A model generated the notes under the pieces. That model worked only from the letters and a program-made list of their open reading frames with translations. It did no database searches and was not told where the DNA came from. A program made the translations under genes and the position numbers. Source: Bacteroidota bacterium (GTDB lineage Bacteria > Bacteroidota > Bacteroidia > UBA4408). Taken from it: a stretch of 64,000 nucleotides of DNA. The stretch covers positions 1,166,001 through 1,230,000 of the forward strand of contig JADKCP010000001.1 of the NCBI GenBank assembly GCA_016718805.1, read 5' to 3'. Shown here one piece after another: positions 29,892-39,067 of this stretch (the stretch's first letter is position 1; every line of letters begins with the position of its first letter).

Positions 29892-30040
29892 CCCAGCGCA
29901 ATCAAGTTAATTTTAAGCAAATTAAATGAAAGCGATAAAGCCTGAAGGGTACAAAATTGTTTACACTTTAAAAGTGATCAACTAAATTTTACAATAACTA
30001 TAGGAGCAAGGGAGCAAAATTCCTCATCAAAAAAGAAAAA

Positions 30041-31453
30041 ATGAAAACTCACATCAGCACAATAAAATACGAAGAATTGGATTTTTGTTATTTCAAAGAC
30101 AACGAAAGTATTGATGTGCGCGGGATTATCGATTTTAATGCAGTAATAATTAACTGCAGCGATAAAGTACTTGCCAATCACGCTATTCATAAAATTCGCT
30201 CTAATAATAATGAAGCTGTTTACCTGAAACCAATATTCGTTTACAATAAAGTTGATTATGTTGATGAGGTGATGAACGAACTTGTTGATGGCGTTATTTA
30301 CAGTTTGGAGCAATTGGGAAATTCAGCTGACATTGCGCGCAAAATTATTTTAAAATCAAGAGATTTAGTTGAAGTAAGTTATGTTTCATTCGAAACTTAT
30401 GTAATTACCAAATCGCTTCGCTATTTGTATTCGCGCAGCAAAAATACTTTAGAACCCATTACCTATAGGAATTCAAAAATTGGCTATTACTTTCCTTCCA
30501 TTAGTTCAAATTATGAAGCACACGATGAGAATAAAGTGCTTGATGTATTAAAACTTGCTGAAGACGAAGGATTACTGGTAGGAGAGTTTTGCGAAAACAT
30601 TTACTTGTGCAACAATTGCTTCGACGGATTTTTGAATTACCGGGAAGTATGCCCTGAATGCGGTTCCTCTAACCTGAATTCGGAAGATTTAATACACCAT
30701 TTTCCATGTGCTTATATTGGACCTTCTTCGGATTTTACCAACGAATTTAATGCATACGACATGCAATGCCCTAAGTGTAGTAAAGTATTAAAACACATTG
30801 GGGTAGATTACGATAAGCCATCCGTAATTTTTACTTGTCGCAAATGCAATAGCACATTTCAAGATGTAGTAATTAAAGCAAAATGCACCAGTTGTTCTAC
30901 CGATACGGATGTAGAGTATCTAGCACCACGTGAGATAAAAAAATATACACTTACTCCTAAAGGAAAATATGCTGCTATATCCGGTGTGGCCAACACCAAA
31001 ACCGACATGACACGTATGCCGGGAACAGTTGATAAAGCTACCTTCGATGTGATGTTGCAATACGAAATTGAACGCATGAAAGTGGCCGATATCGACAGTA
31101 ACATTGCTTTCTTGCACCTCTCCAATTCAAAAGAATTGTATACCATGATTGGCAAAGATGCCCGCACTAATTTATTAACCGACTTGGTGCAAGTAACGCG
31201 CAACAGCATCCGTCCAAGCGATATTATTTCATTCGATAGTTCGTCAACTTTATTGTTTTCAATGAATGAATCCAATCACAAGGATGCTGAAAAAGTGGTT
31301 GAAAAAATTGCGAAACTCATTATACAACTTATAAAGGATAACTTTAAAAATTTTGAAGCAAAAGTGGTATATAAAGTACATGCACTGGATACTAACTTGA
31401 GTTATCAAGACCAATTAAAATTACTTCTTGCCGACATTGTAAAGCATGATTAG
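30041..31453 (+). CDS. TackOD1 zinc-ribbon protein with degenerate GGDEF-like C-terminus
   Basis: The 470-residue soluble protein has an N-terminal alpha/beta segment (~1-110) that resembles a degenerate receiver domain. A multi-zinc-ribbon region of the TackOD1 type runs from ~190 to 300: CNNCFDGFLNYREVCPEC, then HHFPCAYIGP, CPKCSKVLKHIGVDYD, CRKCNSTF and CTSCS. Residues ~330-470 follow the strand-helix order of a GGDEF domain (FDVMLQYEIERMKVAD, IAFLHLSNSKEL, RPSDIISFDSSSTLLFSM, DAEKVVEKIAKLI), but FDSSS stands where the catalytic GGDEF would be. Diguanylate cyclase activity is therefore not expected. The gene overlaps the glycosyltransferase by 8 bases, so a regulatory or docking role for that synthase is likely. 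The GGDEF assignment is my reading of the fold pattern. Confidence 0.7.
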   Translation: MKTHISTIKYEELDFCYFKDNESIDVRGIIDFNAVIINCSDKVLANHAIHKIRSNNNEAVYLKPIFVYNKVDYVDEVMNELVDGVIYSLEQLGNSADIARKIILKSRDLVEVSYVSFETYVITKSLRYLYSRSKNTLEPITYRNSKIGYYFPSISSNYEAHDENKVLDVLKLAEDEGLLVGEFCENIYLCNNCFDGFLNYREVCPECGSSNLNSEDLIHHFPCAYIGPSSDFTNEFNAYDMQCPKCSKVLKHIGVDYDKPSVIFTCRKCNSTFQDVVIKAKCTSCSTDTDVEYLAPREIKKYTLTPKGKYAAISGVANTKTDMTRMPGTVDKATFDVMLQYEIERMKVADIDSNIAFLHLSNSKELYTMIGKDARTNLLTDLVQVTRNSIRPSDIISFDSSSTLLFSMNESNHKDAEKVVEKIAKLIIQLIKDNFKNFEAKVVYKVHALDTNLSYQDQLKLLLADIVKHD

Positions 31454-32750
31454 TCTCGACGAATTTGTTAACTATTGGGAAGGCGTTGGATTTGCAAAAT
31501 TCCTACGCCTTTTTTGGTATTATTTTTTAGTAGAAGCACCGCGTTACATAATAATGGATTTCGTAGTGCTGATGTTTTACTTTGTAAACAAGCGATTAAA
31601 GCGTAAACGTTGGGCAGAAGCAAGACGCCAATTTTTTGAAGAAAGACCGCTGGTATCGGTTATTATTCCCGGTAAAAATGAAGGTAAGCACATTTACAAA
31701 TTAGCACGTTCACTCAACGAACAAACCTATAAAAATTTTGAGCTCATCATTGTCGACGATGGCTCGGATGACGATACTCCAATTATTTGCAAAGACCTTC
31801 AAAAACATGGGTTCATAGATTTATTTTTGCGTAACGATGTGCGAGGAGGTAAAGCTTCTGCAGCTAACCTTGCACTGAGATATACCAAAGGAAAATACAT
31901 CATACACTTTGATGCCGATTGTTCGTTCAACCGCGATGCCATTGAAAATGTACTCGTTCCTTTTTATTACAATCCCAAAATAGGCGCTGTTGGCGGAAAT
32001 CTTGAAGTACGTAATACAGATGAAAGTTTAGCTACAACGCTTCAAACTATTGAGTACATGAAGTCTATTACTACCGGACGTATTGTTACTTCTCACTTAG
32101 GAATTTATGCAATTATATCGGGTGCTTTTGGTGCATTCCGAAAAGATATTTTAGATCAGGTAAATGGTTGGGACATTGGTCCCGGATTGGACGGTGATAT
32201 CACCATGAAGATTCGTAAAAAGGGATATAAAATTCACTTTGAACCCACTGCTACCGGACTCACCAGCGTGCCTCGGAATTTTTCAATTTTAGCCAAGCAA
32301 CGCTTGCGCTGGGATAAATCAATTGTGCGTTTCAGGGTGCGCAAACACCGCGATGTATTTTTGCCGTCTGAAAGTTTCCGACTCAGTAATTTTATTTCTT
32401 CGGGTGAAAATATTTTGTTTAATGTAATTTTAAATTTTCACTGGTACTTGTATGGATTAGATATTATTTTCAATTATTCACAAATGCTTTTGTACATATT
32501 TTTGATGAATCAATTGATGTATTCAACTAGCAATTACCTGCAGTTTTTTATGGCGCTCACTGTGGTTGAAAAGCCGCGCACTAAACTAAAACTGCTGTTG
32601 TACATTCCTTTAATGGCTTTGTATAACGGTTATTTTTTACGCATTGTTCGAACCATTGCGCACACACGCGAATTGCTTTTCCGATCTTCCTATAACGACC
32701 CTTGGAATCCGCCAAAATCAAGTAATCAAGCGCGTCGTCTCAAGATATAA
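31446..32750 (+). CDS. Processive family-2 glycosyltransferase (BcsA/PgaC-like, no PilZ)
   Basis: The 434-residue membrane protein carries all motifs of processive GT2 synthases: IIVDDGSDDD (Asp104/105), HFDADCS (Asp156/158), GLDGD (~249-251, the TED position) and KQRLRW (285-289). Membrane segments lie at ~20-48 and ~325-405. It ends soon after the last helix, so there is no PilZ domain for c-di-GMP. The family polymerises a beta-linked glycan on the cytoplasmic side and extrudes it through its own channel. With the adaptor and the TolC-like channel upstream it forms a plausible synthase-dependent exopolysaccharide system. The sugar cannot be predicted from sequence alone. Confidence 0.88.
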   Translation: MISLDEFVNYWEGVGFAKFLRLFWYYFLVEAPRYIIMDFVVLMFYFVNKRLKRKRWAEARRQFFEERPLVSVIIPGKNEGKHIYKLARSLNEQTYKNFELIIVDDGSDDDTPIICKDLQKHGFIDLFLRNDVRGGKASAANLALRYTKGKYIIHFDADCSFNRDAIENVLVPFYYNPKIGAVGGNLEVRNTDESLATTLQTIEYMKSITTGRIVTSHLGIYAIISGAFGAFRKDILDQVNGWDIGPGLDGDITMKIRKKGYKIHFEPTATGLTSVPRNFSILAKQRLRWDKSIVRFRVRKHRDVFLPSESFRLSNFISSGENILFNVILNFHWYLYGLDIIFNYSQMLLYIFLMNQLMYSTSNYLQFFMALTVVEKPRTKLKLLLYIPLMALYNGYFLRIVRTIAHTRELLFRSSYNDPWNPPKSSNQARRLKI

Positions 32751-32773
32751 TCAAAATTTCAATTCATACATTT

Positions 32774-33721
32774 ATGGAATTGTTCTCTGCAAAAAATATT
32801 GAAAAGCGCTACGCCACTCATTTGGCGCTCGACGATGTAAGTATTACGGTACATAAAAATACCATTTTTGGTTTACTGGGTCCCAATGGAGCGGGTAAAA
32901 CTTCCTTGATACGCATCATCAATCAAATTACTGCACCCGATAAAGGAGAACTTTTTTTTGAAGGTAGGAAAATGACTGATTTCAACGTAGCACAAATTGG
33001 CTACTTGCCCGAAGAAAGAGGATTGTATCGAAAAATGGAAGTGGGCGAACAAGTGCTGTACCTCGCGCAGTTAAAAGGAATGAGCCGTAGCGAAGCAACC
33101 ATGAAGTTAAAATACTGGTTCGAAAAGTTTGAAATACAGGCATGGTGGAATAAAAAAATTGAAGAACTTTCAAAAGGCATGCAACAAAAAGTACAGTTTA
33201 TTGTAACCGTTTTGCATGAACCACGTTTGCTTATATTGGATGAACCATTTAGCGGATTTGATCCAATTAATGCCAATTTAATTAAGCATGAAATTTTAGA
33301 GTTAAAAGCAAAAGGAAGTACTATTATTTTAAGTACGCACAACATGTCGTCGGTGGAAGAATTGTGCGATGAAATAGCGTTAATAAACCGTTCCAAAAAA
33401 ATACTTGAAGGTTCGGTAAAAGAAATTCGAAAGGCTAACGCTACCAATACCTATTTGATTAAATTTAAAGGAAACATGATCGCCTTTACGAATGCATTAT
33501 GGGCAGGTTTTGAATTGCTCCAAAAATCACAAGAAGGCGATCAATGCACAGCTACCGTGAAACTGCTCAACAATGCAACTCCCAACGATGTACTTGCAAC
33601 TATTTTGCCCCATGTTCAGGTAATATCATTTAACGAAGTTATTCCTTCTATGAACGATATATTTATTTCAAAAGTTAATAACGAAGTTAACCTCTCTACC
33701 GCAGCCAATTTAACCGAATAA
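32774..33721 (+). CDS. ABC transporter ATP-binding protein (NatA-like, DUF4162 tail), no permease nearby
   Basis: The 315-residue ATPase has Walker A GPNGAGKT (36-43), the signature ELSKGMQQK, Walker B LLILDEPFSGFDP, the H-loop STHN and a C-terminal DUF4162-like domain (~225-300). The closest families are NatA-type exporters, normally followed by an ABC-2 permease gene. Here the next 391 bases are non-coding and then come iron-sulfur genes, so the permease is missing or elsewhere. The start lies 23 bases after the glycosyltransferase, making co-transcription possible. Whether it works with the polysaccharide system is unknown. Confidence 0.85.
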   Translation: MELFSAKNIEKRYATHLALDDVSITVHKNTIFGLLGPNGAGKTSLIRIINQITAPDKGELFFEGRKMTDFNVAQIGYLPEERGLYRKMEVGEQVLYLAQLKGMSRSEATMKLKYWFEKFEIQAWWNKKIEELSKGMQQKVQFIVTVLHEPRLLILDEPFSGFDPINANLIKHEILELKAKGSTIILSTHNMSSVEELCDEIALINRSKKILEGSVKEIRKANATNTYLIKFKGNMIAFTNALWAGFELLQKSQEGDQCTATVKLLNNATPNDVLATILPHVQVISFNEVIPSMNDIFISKVNNEVNLSTAANLTE

Positions 33722-34112
33722 ATTCTCCTAGGTTCTATTACACTTTTTTTAATTTCTTCTTATAAGGTAGAAGTATTATTTTTTTCATGACACAGGCATG
33801 CCGCAGTGCACTAAGTGAAATCATTTAATACTTTTTTTATTTAAACAATTAATTTTCTCGTGTATGCTTTTGTCACTGCATTTTAGTTCATTTCTATTCC
33901 ATTATATGGTGAAGATTAGCAGTCAATTTTTAAAATAAAAAGCTAAAATAGTGCGCTTCTAAGTGGTATACAAAATGCCAAAATACTTTGATTAGCATTT
34001 AGTTGCAATTACTTTAGTTGCTGATGCAAACGAGCTTTTGAATAGGCAATAAAATTTAATTGAAGCTTAACAAATTTTCTTATTTTTACTGCAACTATTA
34101 ACCGTTTTAAAC
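33722..34112. other. Non-coding gap after the orphan ABC ATPase
   Basis: These 391 bases are AT-rich and show no ORF of interest, no convincing hairpin terminator and no remnant of an ABC-2 permease that I could read in any frame. The nifU-like gene begins at its right end. Confidence 0.5.
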
Positions 34113-34382
34113 GTGATAAACGACCACACTATTATTGCCAAAATACAAGAAGCATTAAATCAAATTCGCCCCTATTTGGAAGCAGATGGAGGCGATGTGT
34201 CGTTTATTGAATTGAGTGATGAGTTTGTTGCAAAAGTTCAATTACATGGTGCTTGCCGCGATTGCAACATGAGTATCATGACACTAAAAGCAGGAATAGA
34301 AGAAAGTATTAAACGAGCAGTACCCGAAGTTAAATCCGTTGAGGCAATTAGTCAACAACACGTACAGCCTGTTGCCCAATAG
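34113..34382 (+). CDS. NifU-like iron-sulfur scaffold domain protein
   Basis: The 89-residue protein is a stand-alone NifU C-terminal (Nfu) domain. It has IRPYLEADGGDVSFIEL, then the cluster-binding pair in HGACRDCNMS (Cys48 and Cys51) and the helix TLKAGIEESIKRAVPEV. Translation starts at GTG 34113. Nfu proteins hold a [4Fe-4S] cluster between two subunits and pass it to target enzymes. The gene is 36 bases before the ferredoxin oxidoreductase genes, a likely client. Confidence 0.9.
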   Translation: MINDHTIIAKIQEALNQIRPYLEADGGDVSFIELSDEFVAKVQLHGACRDCNMSIMTLKAGIEESIKRAVPEVKSVEAISQQHVQPVAQ

Positions 34383-34418
34383 CCATGAATATGTATCACA
34401 TTTATTTTTTACCTGTAT

Positions 34419-36264
34419 ATGAGTACAACTTTAGAAACTAAAAAAAATGTAGCCATTATGTTTGCCGGCGATTCCGGTGATGGTATTCAGTTAACCGGTA
34501 CCCAATTTACCGATACCGCAGCATTGCTCGGAAATGACATTAGTACCTTTCCTAATTTTCCTGCCGAAATTCGCGCCCCACAAGGAACATTAGCTGGTGT
34601 ATCAGGCTATCAATTGCATTTTGGCAGTGTCGAGATATTTACACCCGGCGATGGTTGTGATGTATTGGTAGTAATGAATGCTGCTGCGTTAAAAGCCAAT
34701 TTAAAAGGTTTGCACACCGGAGGAATTATTATTGCGAATACAGATGGATTCGATATTAAAAATCTGAAACTCGCTAAATATCCCGATGGTGTGAATCCTC
34801 TAAAAGACGGCTCGCTCGAGAAATTTAAGGTATACGAAATTGACGTTACCAAAATGACACGAACTGCTTTGGCCGATTCAGGCATGGGAACCAAAGAAAT
34901 TGACCGAAGCAAAAATATGTTTGTGTTAGGCTTTATCTATTGGATGTATAACAGAGATATGTCGAACAGCATTGCGTTTCTTCAAGAGAAATTTAAGAAG
35001 CGTCCCGACTTAATTGAAGCCAATTTAAAAGTACTTAAAGCAGGTTACAACTACGGCGAAACAACCGAAACATTTAATGCCCGATACGAAGTGAAGGCAG
35101 CTAAAATGCAAAAGGGTGAATACCGAAATATTATGGGAAATCAAGCTGCTGCACTTGGTTTAATTGCAGCAGCCAATAAATCAAATTTGAGCTTGTTTTA
35201 TGGAACCTATCCAATTACACCGGCTTCAGATATATTGCACGAATTAGCAAAGTATAAGAATTTTGGAATAAAAACTTTTCAAGCCGAAGATGAAATTGCT
35301 GCAGTGTGTTCAACTATTGGAGCATCATTTGGAGGAAGTTTAGGTGTCACTGCTTCTTCAGGACCGGGAATCGCTTTAAAAGGAGAAGCTATAGGATTAG
35401 CTACCATGCTCGAAATTCCACTTGTGATTTGCAATATACAACGCGGTGGACCATCAACCGGTTTACCTACTAAAACTGAACAAGCCGACTTATTGCAAGC
35501 CATGTATGGGCGAAACGGTGAAGGACCGGTGGCCATTATTTCGGCAAGTACACCTAGCGATTGTTTCGATACTGCTTATGAAGCATGCCGTATTGCAGTT
35601 GAACACATGACTCCGGTTTTCTTTTTGAGTGATGGATACATTGCAAATGGTTCTGAACCTTGTTTTTCCAAGTGCCAAAGATTTGAAACCCATTAAAGTT
35701 GACTATGCTAAAGCGCGCAATCCGGAAGACGCAAAATTTTTACCATACAAGCGCGACGAAAAATTAGTACGACCATGGGCAATACCCGGGACCAAAGGGT
35801 TAGAGCATAGAGTAGGAGGTATTGAAAAGGAAAACGAAACTGGGAATATTTCTTATGATCCCGACAATCATGAATTGATGGTGAATTTGCGCGCTCAAAA
35901 AATTGAACGCATTGCCGACTATATTCCATTGCAAGAAATTGACAATGGTCCAGCAAAAGGTAAACTGTTAATTTTAGGATGGGGCTCAACTTACGGCTCT
36001 ATTAAAACTGCTGTAATTGAAGCTTTATCGGAAGGCTATGAAGTAGCACATGCACATGTTCGTTACCTCAATCCATTCCCCAAAAATTTAGGTCAAATTT
36101 TGTCGAATTATGATACTGTTTTAATGCCCGAAATCAATAGCGGACAATTGATAAAAATGGTACGTGATAAATATTTAATTCCCGCAATTGGCTTTAATAA
36201 AGTAAAAGGAATGCCTTTTACAAGTACTGAGATAAAAAATAAAATTGTTGAACTACTAAAATAA
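34419..36264 (+). pseudogene. korA: 2-oxoacid:ferredoxin oxidoreductase alpha subunit (fused gamma-alpha), frameshifted
   Basis: The locus encodes the fused gamma-alpha chain of 2-oxoglutarate:ferredoxin oxidoreductase in two frames. The first frame (34419-35696) has the gamma domain ([29 protein letters not shown]) and the pyrimidine-binding domain ([32 protein letters not shown]). It then runs past [11 protein letters not shown] into an early stop. The second frame carries the rest ([20 protein letters not shown] ... [27 protein letters not shown]). The switch lies at 35661-35667, in TGTTTTTCC. One extra G and one extra T would give NGSEPWFFPSAKDL and a normal ~615-residue protein. Because korB is intact, sequencing error is more likely than gene loss. 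With korB the enzyme makes or uses succinyl-CoA, CO2 and reduced ferredoxin. Confidence 0.82.
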
Positions 36265-36325
36265 ATTTAAACCCTGTTGCACTTACCTAAAAGAAAGTGA
36301 TACAGCTAAAATTTACAATCAACTT

Positions 36326-37351
36326 ATGGAAACACAACAAGCTACATTAAGCGCAAAAGATTTTGTAACCGATCAAGATGTTCGTTGGTGCCCCGGTTGC
36401 GGCGATTATTCAATTTTGAAACAAGTTCAAACAGTATTACCCGATTTAGGTATACCGCGCGAAAACATTGTATTTGTTTCAGGTATCGGTTGTTCTTCAC
36501 GATTTCCGTATTATATGGAAACGTTTGGAATGCACAGTATACATGGACGTGCTGCTGCAGTAGCCAGTGGTTTAAAAGCCACTCGTCCTGAATTGAGTGT
36601 TTGGATTGTGAGTGGAGATGGAGATAGCATGAGCATTGGCGGAAATCACTTGATTCATTTGCTGCGCCGTAATTTTGATGTGAACCTGTTAATATTCAAC
36701 AACGAAATTTATGGTTTAACGAAAGGACAATATTCACCGGCATCTCCTGAAGGGAAAATTACTAAATCATCTCCAATGGGAAGTATTGACCATCCTTTTA
36801 ATCCTGCTGCATTAGCACTTGGCGCTGATGCTACTTTTTTTGCGCGCAGCATGGATCGCGATCCAATACATTTGCGCGAAATTTTAAAACGCAGCAATGC
36901 ACATAAAGGCTCTTCAGTTGTTGAAATTTATCAAAACTGTAACGTGTTTAATGACGGGGCTTTTGAAGTTTTTACTGAAAAGGGAACTAAGAAAATGGAA
37001 ACGCTTTTTGTTGAAACTGGAAAACCATTGTTGTTTGGAGAAGGACAAAGCAAAGGAATTAAATTAGATGGATTCACACCAAGAGTAGTAGACTTAACAT
37101 CTGGCGAAAGTGCTAACGATCTATGGATACACGATGAAAAGGACCGTGTTAAAGCACAGATTTTATCGCGCTTTTTTGATGATCCTAAAAAGGAAGATCA
37201 CTTACCTCGTCCATTTGGTATATTTTATCAGGAAGAACGTTTCTGTTATGAAGATGCTTTAAATGCACAAATTAATGATGCAATAAAAGCGAAAGGGAAA
37301 GGCGATTTAGATGCATTGTTGCGCGGTAAAAATACCTGGACGATCAATTAA
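36326..37351 (+). CDS. korB: 2-oxoacid:ferredoxin oxidoreductase beta subunit
   Basis: The 341-residue protein is the thiamine-diphosphate-binding beta subunit: RWCPGCGDYSILK near residue 20, GIGCSSRFPYYM, HGRAAAVASGLKATRPEL, and the TPP/Mg motif SGDGDSMSIGGNHLIH ... NNEIYGLTKGQYSP. The substrate may be 2-oxoglutarate, the usual one for this two-subunit Bacteroidota type, but other 2-oxoacids cannot be excluded. It sits 61 bases after korA. The reaction links 2-oxoacid and CoA with reduced ferredoxin and serves anaerobic or low-potential central metabolism. Confidence 0.93.
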   Translation: METQQATLSAKDFVTDQDVRWCPGCGDYSILKQVQTVLPDLGIPRENIVFVSGIGCSSRFPYYMETFGMHSIHGRAAAVASGLKATRPELSVWIVSGDGDSMSIGGNHLIHLLRRNFDVNLLIFNNEIYGLTKGQYSPASPEGKITKSSPMGSIDHPFNPAALALGADATFFARSMDRDPIHLREILKRSNAHKGSSVVEIYQNCNVFNDGAFEVFTEKGTKKMETLFVETGKPLLFGEGQSKGIKLDGFTPRVVDLTSGESANDLWIHDEKDRVKAQILSRFFDDPKKEDHLPRPFGIFYQEERFCYEDALNAQINDAIKAKGKGDLDALLRGKNTWTIN

Positions 37352-37757
37352 TTTTTGTTGATTATACATGCATAATATATTCCGATAAGTAGCAAATTCT
37401 TTAAATTTCATTTTATCGCAAGTTTGCTCTGTTTATCAGATGTTGTTTAGAAGTTTGATTCATATGTAAATTCTGACGATACAGAAAGTATATTAACTGA
37501 CTTCACCAATGAATGGCTAGATTGTTAAATCAGGATATATTCGTGAATTGTTTTCTTTCTACTTCTAATAGAAGAATCATAAAGTCGGATGTTACAAGAC
37601 ATGCTGTGTACTTTTGGATCAAGCAAACTAACTAGCATGAATTGTATTAGTAAATACTATTGATTTGGGTTTTAGATGAATTTTACCGACTATTTTTTAT
37701 CGCCTCATAAACCTACTAAATTGATTTTAAACTAACTTCCAAAATAATCGTCACTCA
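37352..37757. other. Non-coding gap between korB and the metallo-hydrolase gene
   Basis: These 406 bases are AT-rich, with no ORF of note, no clear T-tailed hairpin and no exact TAnnTTTG promoter that I could find close to the downstream start. I see nothing else in it. Confidence 0.5.
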
Positions 37758-38396
37758 ATGATTAAACTACATTCCTTTACCTTTAATCCTTTTCAGGAAA
37801 ATACCTATGTATTAGCTGATGAAACCGGTGAATGCCTGATAATTGATCCGGGTTGCAGCAATACACAAGAACAATCCAAATTAACACTATTTATAACAGC
37901 GCAAAAATTGAAACCCGTAAAATTGCTGAATACACATTGTCATATTGATCACATTTTAGGGAATAAATTTATTGCTGATACCTATCAGTTAGAATTGGAA
38001 ATGCATCAAAAGGACTTGCAAACATTGGCTGCAGGAAAAGTTTCAGCAGATATTTTTGGCATAACTTACGAGGAATCTCCGGCACCAACTAAGTTTTTAG
38101 AAGAGGACGATAAGATTAATTTTGGAAAGTCAATTCTGGATATAGTATTTACTCCCGGCCATTCAGCCGGAAGTATTTGTTTTATAAGCCAAGCAGATAA
38201 GTTGGTAATTGGAGGGGATGTATTGTTTTATCAAGGCATTGGAAGAACCGATCTGCCAGGTGGGAATCATCAGCAATTACTCGATAGCATCCGAACCAAA
38301 TTATTTACCTTGCCTGCTGATTTTACTGTGTATCCGGGACATGGTCCTGCTACAACCATTGGTTTTGAAAAAGAAAATAATCCTTTTTTAAACTGA
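37758..38396 (+). CDS. Metallo-beta-lactamase-fold hydrolase (glyoxalase II-like)
   Basis: The 212-residue protein has the binuclear metal motif THCHIDH (His60, His62, Asp64, His65), then TPGHSAGSICF, IGGDVLFYQGIGRTDLPGG and the final metal ligand in YPGHGPATTIG. This is the YcbL/GloB-like group of small cytoplasmic thioester hydrolases. The substrate is undetermined. It converges with the lolA-like gene (3 bases between stops), so it is not part of that operon. Confidence 0.88.
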   Translation: MIKLHSFTFNPFQENTYVLADETGECLIIDPGCSNTQEQSKLTLFITAQKLKPVKLLNTHCHIDHILGNKFIADTYQLELEMHQKDLQTLAAGKVSADIFGITYEESPAPTKFLEEDDKINFGKSILDIVFTPGHSAGSICFISQADKLVIGGDVLFYQGIGRTDLPGGNHQQLLDSIRTKLFTLPADFTVYPGHGPATTIGFEKENNPFLN

Positions 38397-38398
38397 TT

Positions 38399-39067
38399 TT
38401 ATTTTACACTAAACTGCGAATCTGCAACTGCTTGATTCAACTTTTTGTTGCTAAATTCTATACTCGTATAGTCGTCCGACAATTCAACCGTTTTTATTTT
38501 TGAAACCGTATAATCTGTTTTATCAAAATACATTGAAATAGTTTTAATGTAACTTTTCATTTCTTTTGCTTTCGGTGTCATTTCTACCAAATAGTAAGTT
38601 TCATTTTCGAAATAATTGATTTTAAAATCGCTGTGATTGAGCACATTTCCTTGCACCGAATTCAGCATCATATCATTAATACCTTTAAATAATTTGTTAG
38701 AATTGGTGTCGTATTTCGAAACCTTTTTTCCATCTTTTATATAAATTTTATCCTTATTAATTACTATTAAATAGCTCGTAGGACTCAAGTATTCCCAACG
38801 AAGTAGGTTCGTTTTTTTAAAATAGAAATGACCTTTTGAAATTATTTTTTCACTTAACATACTCAAGTTTTTTTCTTGCGTGAAATTACTTTCAATACTA
38901 TTGGTTGCTTTTGATTTTTCAAGCAATTTTTGTTTAAACAAAGCAGTATCCTTCATGGTTTTGAAATCTTTGTTCTGTGCAGATAGAGTAGTGCTAAATA
39001 CTAAAACAAGAATTAAATGAATTATTAAGTTTTTAGAAATAAAATGTGACAATGAAGAATTATACAT
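38399..39067 (-). CDS. LolA-like outer-membrane lipoprotein/lipid carrier protein
   Basis: The 222-residue protein has a hydrophobic export signal (LIIHLILVLVFSTTLSAQ) and a LolA-type half-barrel: SIESNFTQEKNLSMLSEKIISKGHF, a segment typical of the family, then FKKTNLLRWEYLSPTSYLIVINKDKIY. In aryl-polyene and flexirubin loci a LolA-like protein is thought to help carry the lipid product to the outer membrane. Here it ends a six-gene minus-strand operon and overlaps the deacetylase gene by 8 bases, which supports that special role over general lipoprotein transport. Confidence 0.82.
   Translation of the reverse strand: MYNSSLSHFISKNLIIHLILVLVFSTTLSAQNKDFKTMKDTALFKQKLLEKSKATNSIESNFTQEKNLSMLSEKIISKGHFYFKKTNLLRWEYLSPTSYLIVINKDKIYIKDGKKVSKYDTNSNKLFKGINDMMLNSVQGNVLNHSDFKINYFENETYYLVEMTPKAKEMKSYIKTISMYFDKTDYTVSKIKTVELSDDYTSIEFSNKKLNQAVADSQFSVK

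Noticed and set aside
29964..29976. Palindrome CACTTT-A-AAAGTG in the gap before the TackOD1 gene as an operator
   Set aside because: Short and AT-rich; such palindromes are expected by chance here and no second copy was noticed.
29926..29985. Short ORF of about 19 codons in the same gap
   Set aside because: No ribosome-binding context or family; likely chance.
33722..34112. Remnant of an ABC-2 permease after the orphan ATPase
   Set aside because: No frame shows hydrophobic segments of the expected kind; the region reads as non-coding.
35629..35696. Programmed -1 frameshift in korA
   Set aside because: The T tract would permit -1 slippage, but the downstream frame requires +1 (or two added bases), so -1 slippage does not give the right product.
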